Translations under genes and position numbers: made by a program
Shown: positions 30,690-42,289 of the stretch, piece by piece
How the letters are laid out: each line of letters opens with the position of its first letter
Position numbering within the stretch: the stretch's first letter is position 1
Notes under the pieces: generated by a model
Told to the model about the DNA's origin: nothing
The model's input: only the letters and a program-made list of their open reading frames with translations
Databases searched by the model: none
Source of the DNA: Macrothele yani
Lineage: Eukaryota > Arthropoda > Arachnida > Araneae > Macrothelidae
NCBI GenBank assembly: GCA_039090855.1
Contig: CM077034.1
Span: 223,474,331 to 223,538,330 of the forward strand
Direction: 5' to 3'
DNA length: 64,000 nucleotides

Positions 30690-32438
30690 AGGCCTAAAAA
30701 AAAATCATTTTCAACTCGCGCAAATTTCACTCCCTTCCTTTCTTTTCACAATGACCCAATTCCGATTCCAAACAATCTACCACAAATATACACAATTGAA
30801 CTCCCTAAAACACATTAATCTAATTAAAACTTCAATCAATAAAAACCTATTTACACATTTCCTAACACGTCAAAGTTAAAAAGCTGTAACCCAAATTTAT
30901 TTACAATTGCGAGCTTTAAAATCTTTTTCAACTCACGCAAATTTCACTCCCTTCCTTTCATTTCACTATGACCCAAATTCCGATTCAAAACAATCTACCA
31001 CAAATATATACAATTGAACTCCCTAAAACACATTAATCTAATTAAAACTTCAATCAATAAAAACCTATTTACACATTTCCCAAAACGTCAAAGTTAAAAA
31101 GCTGTAACCCAAATTTATTTACAATTGCGAGCTTTAAAATATTTTTCAACTCACGCAAATTTCACTCCTCCTTTCTTTTTCACTATGACCCAAATTCCGA
31201 TTCAAAACAATCTACCACAAATATATACAATTGAACTCCCTAAAACACATTAATCTAATTAAAACTTCAATCAATAAAAACCTATTTACACATTACCTAA
31301 AACGCCAAAGTTAAAAAGCTGTAACCCAAAGTTATTTACAATTGCGAAGCTATAAAATCTTTTTCAACTCACGCAAATTTCACTCCCTTCCTTTCTTTCA
31401 CTATGACCCAAATTCCGATTCAAAACAATCTACCACAAATATTTACAATTGAACTCCCTAAAACACATTAATCTAATTAAAACTTCAATCAATAAAAACC
31501 TATTTACACATTTCCTAAAACGCCAAAGTTAAAAAGCTGTAACCCAAAGTTATTTACAATTGCGAGCTATAAAATCTTTTTCAACTCACGCAAATTTCAC
31601 TCCCTTCCTTTCTTTTCACTATGACCCAAATTCGATTCAAAACAATCTACCACAAATATATACAATTGAACTCCCTAAAACACATTAATCTAATTAAAAC
31701 TTCAATCAATAAAAACCTATTTACACATTACCTAAAACGCCAAAGTTAAAAAGCTGTAACCCAAAGTTATTTACAATTGCGAAGCTATAAAATCTTTTTC
31801 AACTCACGCAAATTTCACTCCCTTCCTTTCTTTTCACTATGACCCAAATTCCGATTCAAAACAATCTACCACAAATATTTACAATTGAACTCCCTAAAAA
31901 CACATTAATCTAATTAAAACTTCAATCAATAAAAACCTATTTACACATTTCCTAAGACGTCAAAGTTAAAAAGCTGTAACCCAAATTTATTTACAATTGC
32001 GAGCTTTAAAATCTTTTTCAACTCACGCAAATTTCACTCCCTTCCTTTCTTTTCACTATGACCCAAATTCTGATTCAAAACAATCTACCACAAATATATA
32101 CAATTGAACTCCATAAAACACATTAATCTAATTAAAACTTCAATCAATAAAAATCTATTTACACATTTCCTAAAACGTCAAAGTTAAAAAGCTGTAACCC
32201 AAAATTATTTACAATTGCGAGCTTTAAAATCTTTTTCAACTCACGCAAATTTCACTCCCTTCCTTTCTTTTCACTATGACCCAAATTCCGATTCAAAACA
32301 ATCTACCACAAATATTTACAATTGAACTCCCTAAAACACATTAATCTAATTAAAACTTCAATCAATAAAAACCTATTTACACATTTCCCAAAACGTCAAA
32401 GTTAAAAAGCTGTAACCCAAAATTATTTACAATTGCAC
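30690..32438. repeat. 218-bp satellite, left arm of FB1, 8 units
   Basis: TTACAATTGCGAGCT (or TTACAATTGCACATC in the last) recurs at about 30901, 31120, 31337, 31554, 31770, 31990, 32210 and 32428. AT-rich, no coding content. Inverted relative to 32993-35609. Confidence 0.93.
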
Positions 32439-32685
32439 ATCAGTGCCAAATTAAAATGAACCCAAATACCTGACACAACCACGGACCTCTCCCCTCAGAA
32501 AACAAGTTTAACATCCTAGCACTTTCAGCCTCTGCCCCGGCCATTTTCAAGGAGCGGACGTAAGAGATGTACCACAAGTGACCTCCGCGAAACGTAGCGA
32601 ATGTTCTAGTGCTCGCGTGGTTCGTCTGATTTGCCGTTCTCAGTCGTTCAGGCACCATCTATCAGATGACTCAATAGCCTTCTTT

Positions 32686-32757
32686 TCCTTTCATACTTAT
32701 AAACAATAGCCTTCTTTTCCTTTCGTTTATAAGTACGAAAGGAAAAGAAGGCTATTG
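32686..32757. other. Centre of the FB1 palindrome
   Basis: AGCCTTCTTTTCCTTTCGTT is followed within a few bases by its near-complement (AAGTACGAAAGGAAAAGAAG then GCTATTG); a partial third repeat of the left half precedes it at 32669-32690. This is a long stem with a very short loop. Confidence 0.85.
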
Positions 32758-32992
32758 GGTCTGAACGACGGAGAACGGAAGATCAGACGAACCACGCGAG
32801 CACTAGAACATTCGCTACGTTTCGAGGAGGTGACGGGTGGTACATCTGTTGCGTCCGCTCCTTGAAAATGGCCGGGGCAGAGGCTGAAAGTGCTTGGTTG
32901 TTATGCTTGTTTCCGAGGGGGAGAGGTTCGTGAGTATTGAATATAGTGGTTGTGTCAGGTATTTGGGTTTATTTTAATTTGGCACTGATGTG

Positions 32993-35609
32993 CAATTGTA
33001 AATAATTTTGGGTTACAGCTTTTTAACTTTGACGTTTTGGGTAATGTGTAAATAGGTTTTTATTCATTGAAGTTTTAATTAGATTAGTGTGTTTTAGCGA
33101 GTTCAATTGTACATATGTGTGGTAGATTGTTTTGAATCGGAATTTGGGTCATAGTGAAATGAAAGGAAGGGAGTGAAATTTGCGTGAGTTGAAAAAGATG
33201 TTAAAGCTCGCAATTGTAAATAATTTTGGGTTACAGCTTTTTAACTTTGACGTTTTGGGAAATGTGTAAATAGGTTTTTATTGATTGAAGTTTTAATTAG
33301 ATTAATGTGTTTTAGGGAGTTCAAATGTATATATTTGTGGTAGATTGTTTTGAATTGGAATTTGGGTCATAGTGAAAAGAAAGGAAGGAGTGAAATTTGC
33401 GAGAGTTGAAAAAGATTTTAAAGCTCGCAATTGTAAATAATTTTGGGTTACAGCTTTTTAACTTTGACGTTTTGGGAAATGTGTAAATAGGTTTTTATTG
33501 ATTGAAGTTTTAATTAGATTAATGTGTTTTAGGGAGTTCAATTGTATATATTTGTGGTAGATTGTTTTGAATCGGAATTTGGGTCATAGTGAAATGAAAG
33601 GAAGGGAGTGAAATTTGCGTGAGTTGAAAAAGATTTTAAAGCTCGCAATTGTAAATAAATTTGGGTTACAGCTTTTTAACTTTGACGTTTTGGGAAATGT
33701 GTAAATAGGTTTTTATTGATTGAAGTTTTAATTAGATTAATGTGTTTTAGGGAGTTCAATTGTATATATTTGTGGTAGATTGTTTTGAATCGGAATTTGG
33801 GTCATAGTGAAATGAAAGGAAGGGAGTGAAATTTGCGTGAGTTGAAAAAGATTTTAAAGCTCGCAATTGTAAATAAATTTGGGTTACAGCTTTTTAACTT
33901 TGACGTTTTGGGAAATGTGTAAATAGGTTTTTATTGATTGAAGTTTTAATTAGATTAACGTGTTTTAGGGAGTTTAATTGTACATATTTGTGGTAGATTG
34001 TTTTGAATCGGAATTTGGGTCATAGTGAAATGAAAGAAAGGGAGTGAAATTTACGTGAGTTGAAAAAGATTTTAAAGCTCGCAATTGTAAATAACTTTGG
34101 GTTACAGCTTTTTAACTTTGACGTTTTGGGAAATGTGTAAATAGGTTTTTATTGATTGAAGTTTTAATTAGATTAATGTGTTTTAGGGAGTTTAATTGTA
34201 CATATTTGTGGTAGATTGTTTTGAATCGGAATTTGGGTCATAGTGAAAAGAAAGGAAGGGAGTGAAATTTGCGTGAGTTGAAAAAGATTTTATAGCTCGC
34301 AATTGTAAATAAATTTGGGTTACAGCTTTTTAACTTTGACGTTTTGGGAAATGTGTAAATAGGTTTTTATTGATTGAAGTTTTAATTAGATTAATGTGTT
34401 TTAGGGAGTTCAATTGTATATATTTGTGGTAGATTGTTTTGAATCGGAATTTGGGTCATAGTGAAATGAAAGGAAGGGAGTGAAATTTGCGTGAGTTGAA
34501 AAAGATTTTAAAGCTCGTAATTGTAAATAAATTTGGGTTACAGCTTTTTAACTTTGACGTTTTGGGAAATGTGTAAATAGGTTTTTATTGATTGAAGTTT
34601 TAATTAGATTAACGTGTTTTAGGGAGTTCAATTGTATATATTTGTGGTAGATTGTTTTGAATCGGAATTTGGGTCATAGTGAAATGAAAGAAAGGGAGTG
34701 AAATTTACGTGAGTTGAAAAAGATTTTAAAGCTCGCAATTGTAAATAACTTTGGGTTACAGCTTTTTAACTTTGACGTTTTGGGAAATGTGTAAATAGGT
34801 TTTTATTGATTGAAGTTTTAATTAGATTAATGTGTTTTAGGGAGTTCAATTGTACATATTTGTGGTAGATTGTTTTGAATCGGAATTTGGGTCATAGTGA
34901 AAAGAAAGGAAGGGAGTGAAATTTGCGTGAGTTGAAAAAGATTTTATAGCTCGCAATTGTAAATAAATTTGGGTTACAGCTTTTTAACTTTGACGTTTTG
35001 GGAAATGTGTAAATAGGTTTTTATTGATTGAAGTTTTAATTAGATTAATGTGTTTTAGGGAGTTCAATTGTATATATTTGTGGTAGATTGTTTTGAATCA
35101 GAATTTGGGTCATAGTGAAATGAAAGGAAGGGAGTGAAATTTGCGTGAGTTGAAAAAGATTTTAAAGCTCGCAATTGTAAATAAATTTGGGTTACAGCTT
35201 TTTAACTTTGACGTTTTGGGAAATGTGTAAATAGGTTTTTATTGATTGAAGTTTTAATTAGATTAATGTGTTTTAGGGAGTTCAAGTGTACATATTTGTG
35301 GTAGATTGTTTTGAATCGGAATTTGGGTCATAGTGAAAAGAAAGGAAGGGAGTGAAATTTGCGTGAGTTGAAAAAGATTTTAAAGCTCGCAATTGTAAAT
35401 AAATTTGGGTTACAGCTTTTTAACTTTGACGTGTTAGGAAATGTGTAAATAGGTTTTTATTGATTGAAGTTTTAATTAGATTAATGTGTTTTAGGGAGTT
35501 CAATTGTATATATTTGTGGTAGATTGTTTTGAATTGGAATTTGGGTCATAGTGAAATGAAAGGAAGGGAGTGAAATTTGCGTGAGTTGAAAAAGATTTTT
35601 TTTTTTTTT
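32993..35609. repeat. 218-bp satellite, right arm of FB1, 12 units
   Basis: CAATTGTAAATAA starts near 32993, 33211, 33428, 33646, 33864, 34082, 34300, 34518, 34736, 34954, 35172 and 35390, an almost invariant 218-bp period. Variants AATTTTGGG/AACTTTGGG/AAATTTGGG and TTTATAGCTC/TTTAAAGCTC recur every few units, suggesting block-wise expansion. The array is the complement of that at 30690-32438 and ends in a T-run near 35598-35612. Confidence 0.95.
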
Positions 35610-35794
35610 TTGGCCTTGAACCACGATGTAAATGAGAAAAATATGTGTTGGAAATGTGTAGAGATGAAAACCTCCTGAAAGAGCTATGGATTAAAGGTGA
35701 GTAACCTCAAAATATAGATGGCCATAGTAATGGCTGAAATTTATTTGCCTTAAAACTTTTATATGTAACTTAGCGTGTTCTACCCTACCATCTT

Positions 35795-36382
35795 CTCAAT
35801 AAGAAAAGTAATGTTGAGAATTAAAAGTGTCAACCGTTACATAAGTGAGCAGTCAGCTAGGAAATAATGGTGAAACTTCAGAATGGGAATGATACATGAA
35901 TGCTTCATTTGAATTCCCAATAAGAGTATGATTTTGTGTGTGTGTGTGAGCACTCAGCTGGGAAATGGTGAAACTTAAGAATGGGAATATCATTCAGTTG
36001 AATGGTGCCCCCGAATCGAGCTGTGGCAAATAATTCATCGTGAATGATTGAGCTCTTTCGGGCTGTTTGCCAAAAAGAGCTGTGGTGTCAAAGGCACGAC
36101 ATGGAATCTCTGCAATGAATGATTTACCCAATGAGCATATCGACAACCTGGATCATTCGTGAATGTACCCCTAACAGAAGGAATTATTTATGTCATCACT
36201 GGTACGCAGTGAAGACTTAGAAGTTGGATAATTCGTTTGAATGATAAATGAGCTTCCAAGTACGAAATATTTATACAAATCACCAAAGCATGGTGACAAC
36301 CTGCAAATTGGGTCATTTATGTGGACTCTTTTGCAGAAATGAAGAACTTTGTTTATGTGAAAATATTTCAAATACGTGGCGA
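35795..36382. other. No gene; right flank repeat of FB1 and GT microsatellite
   Basis: Contains the direct repeat at about 35800-35925, a short (GT)n at about 35935-35949 and a partial third copy of the repeat (35948-35990). Open frames near 36171-36493 are shadows of the SINE on the other strand. Confidence 0.6.
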
Positions 36383-36540
36383 CAGTTAATAAATAAATAC
36401 ATCGCCGCTCTTTCCACGTTCCAGAAACACACAGCAACCGAAAAATTGTTTTTCAGCCGCCGCTGTGGAATTGAATCACAGAACTCTCAATAACTAGCCG
36501 AGCGCGTTACATTTACACCACGGGGGTCAGCAATCCACGG
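36383..36540 (-). mobile_element. SINE-3 copy, minus strand
   Basis: Complement of the SINE at 36690-36880, sharing ACAGTTAATAAATAAATACA, the AACAATTTTTCGGTTGCTGT segment and a tRNA-like head. Its B box is mutated (complement reads TGATTCAATTCC). Confidence 0.65.
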
Positions 36541-36689
36541 TGCTATGTGTATTTTTAAAGTCAGCTACTGACATCATAAATCCGTAAGATGGGCTCAGCT
36601 ACTGAGACGTCTCCATCTGGTCGGCATTAACGGCACTAGCTATAAATATTATAGCAGTTAAATCCAAAGGGCGAGATCCAAGGTGAAAA

Positions 36690-36880
36690 TATTCCAAGTA
36701 CGTGGCGACAGTTAATAAATAAATACATCGCTCTTTCCACGTTCCAGTGGCGTAAAGGTAACGCATTCGGCGCGATACCGAGAGTTCTGTTGGTTCGATT
36801 CCACAGCAGCGGCTAAAAAACAATTTTTCGGTTGCTGTGTGTTTCTGGAACGTGGAAAGAGCGATGTATTTATTTATTAT
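36690..36880 (+). mobile_element. SINE-3 copy, plus strand
   Basis: tRNA-like head at 36742-36813 with A box TGGCGTAAAGGTAACGC and B box GGTTCGATTCC (36792-36802), followed by AACAATTTTTCGGTTGCTGT and a GTGGAAAGAGCGATGTATTT tail. An inverted partner lies 150 bp upstream; the pair could fold on itself. Confidence 0.7.
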
Positions 36881-37460
36881 ATCTTTGTTTATGTGGTGTG
36901 GCAACAGACAGCTTGTTAAAGAATTGCATATGTAGATAAAAGCACAATTTTTTTTTTTTCAGGTATTCATTATGTTTATTTACATTCGGGTAATTTCAAC
37001 AGATTTTCCATGAAGTACATAAAAAATACAGCCATGTCTGTGTTCACTGCTGCACAAAAACTTCTATGACTCGTGCAAGTCTTTATCTACATGGGGCAAA
37101 ATATTTACATATTTTATTTACAGGTGCAACTTCTTCGAAAGAATGTTTTTGTCAGATCCTCAGAAATCCAATGCGCTTGCCTTTTGTCCGCTACAACAAC
37201 TAAAAGATCCTGCATCTCCTTGTGATGTTTCTGGACCGCTCAAATCGGGAGGGAGATGAAGCTTCTGCAAAACAATTCAGATTCATAACACGCACATAAT
37301 GATAAAGAAGCTGAATTTTTTAACTGGGTAAAAATAAAATAAAATTGGAACATGCTATAAAACAGTGTGAAAATAATGCATCATGAGGAAAACAATCGTT
37401 CACCAACATTAATATTTACTTAGATATTAAAATGGTGCACATCACTGTACTCAAAATACA
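36881..37460. other. No gene recognised
   Basis: AT-rich sequence with a T-run at 36949-36960. No transposon terminus or protein motif seen. Confidence 0.5.
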
Positions 37461-38345
37461 CTGACGGGGAAAAAAAAATCCCAACACCACGAAAAAATAG
37501 TTGTAGAGGAATGAAATGGCGGCAATACATTTGTATAGGTAACATATTTAATCGATTAAGGTTTCAAGATCACAGCTTAATGTAAGCGCGAGAAGAGCCA
37601 TTTTAAATGTGAAATGCTGGTACATTAATAACCGGTGTAACCGCCAGAATGTTGAATGCAAGCACGCAAACGTTCATGCATTGTGTCGTACAGGTGCTGG
37701 ATGTCAGTTTGTGGGATGGAGTTCCATGCCTGTTGCACTTGCTCGGTCAATACAGGGACGGTTAATGCTGGTTGGGGGTGACGCTGGAGTTGTCGTCCAA
37801 TGATGTCCCATACGTGCTCGATTGGTGAAAGATCTGGTGATCTAGCAGGCCACGGCAACATGTCGACACTCTGTAGAGCATGTTGGGTTACAACAGCGGT
37901 ATGCGGGCGAGCGTTATCCTGTTGGAAAACACCCCCTGGAATGCTGTTCGTTCATGAATGGCAGCACAACAGGTTGAATCACCAGATCGACGTACAACTG
38001 TGCCGTCAGGGTGCGTGGGATAACCATGAGAGTGCACCTGCTGTCATAGGAAATTGCTCCCCAGACCATAACTCCAGGTGTAGGTCCAGTGTGTCTCGGC
38101 CGCAGACAGGTTGGTTGCAGGCGCTCACCTGGCCTCCTTCTAACCAACACACGGCCATCACTGGCACCCAGGCAGAACCGGTTTTCATCAGAAAACACAA
38201 CAGATCTCCACTCCGTCCTCCAATGAGCTCTAGCTTGACACCACTGACGTCGCAAACGGCAGTGGTTTTGAGTAAGTGGAATGCACGCTACAGGGCGTCT
38301 GGCTCGGAGCTGTCCTTCAAGTAACCTATTTGTAACAGTTCACTG
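37461..38345 (-). mobile_element. Tc1-E, truncated at one end
   Basis: A terminal repeat (CACTGACGGGGAAAAAAAAA) at 37461 marks the 3' end of a Tc1 element on the minus strand. The 5' half, including the other terminal repeat, is missing beyond about 38345. Non-mobile. Confidence 0.8.
37625..38345 (-). pseudogene. Tc1-E transposase, C-terminal two thirds
   Basis: Minus-strand pieces read RQWCQARAHWRTEWRSVVFS with DENRFCLGASDGRVLV (first catalytic D), then GVMVWGAISYDSRCTLMVIP. After a frameshift near 37900 come PWPARSPDLSPIEHVWDII (third acidic residue E) and HSGGYTGY before the stop at 37625. The second catalytic motif (QDNA-H in relatives) falls at the broken region. It is closely related to Tc1-C by the shared FCLGASDGR motif. 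Confidence 0.85.
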
Positions 38346-39379
38346 TGGTGGCAACTGCAGCCAGTGTTATATGCAGGTGACTGGTCTACAGCCTCCAATA
38401 TTACATTTTTCTCATGTGGGTCAAAGCATTGTTGAATACTGTGAATCACAAAAGGGTTATTTGTTTTTTTCATAAACACTGATCTACCAATAAAGAAAAA
38501 TTCATCGGATAAGAGAATTTTATTTCACAAAATTGGAAAAACATAGCATTTAAGGTACAATTGAGGTGTGCAGCTGCATTTTTGATCGATTTTTACTAAT
38601 CTAAGAAAAATATGCCGGATCGATTGGTGGAAGAACGACGTAGATTCGATAACAAATGGGAGCTTCTTCTGTCATCGTTTTGTTTAAGCCAATGAATGAA
38701 ATTGTAATATTTTATTTGTTATGCTGTTAAATGGTCTGTAAACACATTTCATTAACAATTAGTTTTTCTATCCTTTACAAAATGCAAAATTGATACAAAA
38801 CATTCAGAAAATACATGTATGTATTAGAGATAATGTTATCTTTACAGTGGGGAATTTTTTTTTGCTAACTCAGTTAAACTGTATTTTTTATAAACAGTTT
38901 TTTTTTTCTTATTTCCCACAAAATGTCAAAAAGGGAGTTGCTGCAAGCTTCTCAGTTGTACAAGATATTTTACCGTATTTTCATGTAAAAAATATTTTCT
39001 GGGATCTTGCCCTTGAACTCACTTTCGTTAATGAAATTTTTGGCAATACAAAATTGGAAAGTTCAATGACAACAAAATTACTTGCTCTGCTGTAACAATA
39101 AAACGGCAATTACTCTGAAAATAAAATATTTCTTACAAAATACAGTACAATTCCGAAAATCCGCACAACTTGGTTCCAGAGGTTGTGCAGATTGTGGAAT
39201 TTTGCAGATTTCAGAGAACCTGTGTGTTTACTAGTACATACATACTGTATAATACTAGTTCAAATAGGATGGTATATATGTACGAATTATAGGCTTTCAT
39301 TTTTTTAATAATTAGTAATATGTATTTAATACTATAATTAGTAGTATTTGGAATTATATAGATATTTCCATTGTGCATG
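38346..39379. other. No gene; possible Tigger-like terminus
   Basis: AT-rich and without a supported frame. At about 39144 the sequence CAGTACAATTCCGAAAATCC followed by GCACAA resembles Tigger/jerky-type terminal repeats, with an imperfect inverted echo at 39180-39215. No partner end was found. Confidence 0.4.
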
Positions 39380-40412
39380 GCTTCAGTGAAACCAACAGCA
39401 GTTACAATGGCTTTGAAATCCTGCAGTGTTAAAGATGCATACATTAATATTATTAATAACATCTATGAAAATGCAAGTGCAAAGATTCGGCTGTTTGAAA
39501 ATACAACACATAAAAATTGGAAAGGGAGTGAGACAAGGTGACACCATATCTCCGAAGCTCTTTAATGCCACATTGGAAAGTGTCTTTCAATCACTGAACT
39601 CTGAAAACAAAGGGATAAAGATTAATGGAGATTATCTAACCCACTTTCGTTTTGCTGATGACGTAGTCATTTTAGCAACTACCCCATCAGAGCTGCAGAG
39701 TATGATCCAGGAACTTGCTGACAAGAGTAAAGAAGTGGGATTAAAAATGAGCTTTCAGAAGACAAAAGTGAATTATAATGCTTTTACAAGAAATGAAGAT
39801 TTATCGATTGATGGAGAAAAGCTGGAGATAACAGACACGTACGTTTATCTTGGACAGCAGATATCAAGTGAGAGTCACATTGATGAAGAAATTAATCGGC
39901 GTATAAAACTTGCCTGGAGAGCTTTTGGAAGAAACAGCATAATTTTCAAGAGCATTATGTCTTAAAAGAAAAGTGTTTGATCAAGGCATCCTTCCAGTGC
40001 TTACGTATGGTGCAGAGACGTGGACCTTAACTAAAAGAGACATACAAAGGCTGCAGACAACTCAAAGAAGCATGAAGAGGTGCATGCTTGGTGTAACCAG
40101 GAGAGATAAGAAGAGGAACTCGTGGATCAGAAAAATGACAAGAGTGGAAGACATCATGATGAGAGTTAAATCCCTGAAATGGCAATGGGCTGGACATACT
40201 GCCAGAAGGACAGACCATCGATGGACAGCCGAAATTTTAGATTGGATTCCAAGGGACAGGAAAAGACCCAGAAGAAAACCACATGGGAGATGGGTGGATG
40301 AAATTTGAAAGTATGCAGGAGTGACATGGAGGAGACTGGCACAAGACATACCGTTGTGGAGGAAACTTGGGGAGACCTTCGTCCAGCAGTGGATTGATGA
40401 TGATGATGATTA
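39380..40412 (+). pseudogene. RTE-clade LINE reverse transcriptase, 5'-truncated
   Basis: The plus strand reads IGKGVRQGDTISPKLFNATL, then HFRFADDVVILATTPSELQS (FADD is the catalytic motif of RTE/BovB-type enzymes) and MSFQKTKV. A stop at 39965 and a frameshift follow, then VLTYGAETWTLTKRDIQRLQ, GHTARRTDHRWTAEILDWIP and GRWVDEI. Beyond the last stop the 3' end still encodes the family tail (DWRRLAQD-like, then VQQWIDDDD) and finishes in (GAT)n near 40395-40412, typical of RTE 3' tails. The endonuclease and RT N-terminus are missing. Confidence 0.85.
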
Positions 40413-40465
40413 TAACATATTTGAAAAAAAAGATGGTTATCAGTATATTTTCTCAGATGGTTAAA

Positions 40466-40735
40466 ATTATCTGTGGAAGACATCATGATCAGAGTAAAAT
40501 CCCTGAAATGGCAATGGGCTAGACATACTGCCAGAAGGACAGACCATCGATGGACAGTCGAAATTTTAGATTGGGTTCCACGAGACAGGAAAAGACAACA
40601 TGGGTGAATTAAATTCGAAAGTATGTGGGAGTAACATGGAGGAGACTGGCACAAGACACACCGTTGTGGAAGAGGCTTGGAGAGACCTTCGTATAGCAGT
40701 GGATTGATAATGGTTGAAGATGATGATCTAGTATT
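40466..40735 (+). repeat. Second RTE 3'-end fragment
   Basis: Repeats 40147-40412 with about 10 percent differences by eye and a deletion near 40595 (ends in GATGATGATC). Either an independent, strongly truncated insertion or a tandem duplication of the RTE tail. Confidence 0.8.
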
Positions 40736-41107
40736 TAATAAGTAAAATATAGGGAACAAATTCATAATACAGTACTGTATATGTCAACGAAACATTCTGG
40801 CTGGCAAACATTCCATCAATGGTCAATCGTTTTAAATTTGGTTTCTCTCAATGAAGTTTTTCCTGAAGTCTATAAATCATCATTATTTCCTGCGCTGAAA
40901 CAAATTTCTGCCAGGGGTGCAGAAAATGTGAAATGGTATCTTCCATTATGGAAATGCCTGTCTAAGGATTCTTTTAAAAGTTGTGAAGCCTTATGAACAG
41001 GAGGTCCATTCCAAGAAATGAAGACTTCATTAAAAAGGGTATTGAACTGGATGTTCCGATTGTGTATGTGGTTGCCAATTACAGATCCAACTGATTCACA
41101 AACACCT

Positions 41108-41300
41108 TCACTACAGATTTTTAAACAGTTTTCGAGTACGTAAATTATATCAGGGATATAGCCATACACTTCAGGGTTAGTAAATGTTTCTTTTATTACT
41201 GCGTTATCCTGGATGATAAAGTTTGGTTTTTCTTCAGAAAAATCGAGTACTTTTATAAAAAAAGCTGTGTTTAAAAGGTTGTTTTTCATAATTTTCAACT
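41108..41300. repeat. ~194-bp direct repeat left of PLE-A
   Basis: CTTCACTACAGATTTTTAAA through CATAATTTTCAACTGG, repeated at 42290-42485 on the other side of PLE-A with about 5 percent differences. Both copies encode the same stretch of the hAT-like gene (minus strand). Confidence 0.9.
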
Positions 41301-41365
41301 GGGAAAAAGAAAAAACCATTAGAAAGTACCACTCACTCACCATAAAGATCATGGTAACCTCCAAT

Positions 41366-41775
41366 TAAAAATGAAAAAATTAGCCAATTAGATAGAGCAG
41401 GAATTTATGAAATCCCAATAAACCAGCAACCACCTGTGTCATATATAGGCAGCACCAAGAATAAATTAAAGTATAGATTGAACCAGCATATTAATAATTG
41501 GAATAAAAAAGAAGCTAAGACAGCATTGACCCAATGCTGTATGGAAAATCAACAATGTCCAAGGTTTGAAGATATTAAAATTATTAAGAGCTGTAAAAAC
41601 GAAAAGCAGTTAAGAATTGCAGAATCAGTGTTAATTGAAAAAAACAGATCAAGATTATGCAACATTAATGAGCCAAGTAACCTTAACGAACAATGGAAAG
41701 CCCTAATAAAAATTGAACAGCAGCGTAAAAAGAAAGAGGGAAAAAAGAGCAGCAGGGACAATAGATGGCGCCAGA
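41366..41775 (+). pseudogene. PLE-A GIY-YIG endonuclease domain
   Basis: The frame reads AGIYEIPINQQPPVSYIGST, then KNKLKYRLNQHINNWNKKE with the conserved arginine, KTALTQCCMENQ, and RIAESVLIEKN with the likely catalytic glutamate. The order and spacing match the GIY-YIG domain of PLE-C (GIY residues 202-204, E276 there). The domain appears intact but the RT is absent. Just after the domain comes AGATGGCGCCA, shared with PLE-B and PLE-C. Confidence 0.85.
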
Positions 41776-41860
41776 GACAACGATTCAGAGATAGCGACTG
41801 GGGCCCGTGCCTCGATGGCTCTGCTCACTTGAGCTGTGGTGGGCGGGTGAGACACACCTG

Positions 41861-41900
41861 CCTCCTGAAGATGACAGGGGCCTGTTGAAAGTACTAGAGG
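41861..41900 (+). ncRNA. Hammerhead-like ribozyme motif, PLE-A
   Basis: CTGAAGA (41865-41871) fits the CUGANGA core; stem II is ACAGG/CCTGT with loop GG (41874-41885) preceded by a G-T pair; GAAA lies at 41887-41890; GTAC forms the minimal stem III; candidate cleavage is after A41896. Stem I is CCTC (41861-41864) with GAGG (41897-41900), four perfect pairs. One T (41872) lies between the core and stem II. Confidence 0.65.
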
Positions 41901-42289
41901 ATTGGATGTGAGGGGCTGAATGGGTGTGACACTTGCAGTGGGAGTAGCAGAGTTTATGAAACAGAAGGAGGAGTTTGATAATTAGAGTTGACCAAGGTTT
42001 AATCACCTATGAATGTAAGGTTATGTACATAGTTTTTACTTGAATTGTATGAATGAGTTGTATGTGATTTTTATCGAATTGACAAGCATTATAGTAACAT
42101 CTTATAAGGCAAAAGAAAAAAAAAAAAACGATGTTTCACACCCGAAAATAAGAAGCGTAAGCAAGAAGTCTGTAAACCTGTGGAAGCCCAGTTACATCAC
42201 GATGAATGACGTGTTGGAAGTGTGTGGTCATTGGAGGTTACCATGATCTTTATGGTGAGTGAGTGGTTCTTCCTAATGGTTTTTTCAGC

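Larger units (their letters stand above)
26495..35794. mobile_element. Foldback element FB1 with satellite-filled inverted arms (9.3 kb including a nested Tc1)
   Basis: Both ends carry the same terminal sequence inverted: GCAAATA next to TTAAAACTTTTA at about 26525-26550 and its complement at 35733-35760. Inside, both arms have the same order: a 90-bp unique block (CACATTTCCAACAC and CTCATTTACATC), a 218-bp tandem array, and a 250-bp block containing GAGCGGACG and CTCGCGTGGTTCGTCTGAT. They meet at a hairpin near 32700. The left array has 8 units and the right 12. Long inverted arms made of direct repeats with a short centre are the hallmark of Foldback-type elements. No transposase is present. 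Confidence 0.8.
41318..42278 (+). mobile_element. PLE-A, 5'-truncated Penelope-like element with an inverted terminal stub
   Basis: The left 48 bp (41318-41365) are the complement of the right end (42230-42278). The plus-strand element starts at about 41366 within the endonuclease coding region and includes a hammerhead-like motif and a 300-bp tail. The PLE therefore has the same head-to-head layout as PLE-C and PLE-D, with a very short minus arm. Confidence 0.85.

Noticed and set aside
30690..35609. Centromeric alpha-like satellite
   Set aside because: The array is inverted around a hairpin within element-like termini and is small, so a foldback element is the better description.
36171..36904. 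Small proteins in the SINE-3 region
   Set aside because: The frames repeat in inverted orientation because they overlap the two SINE copies.
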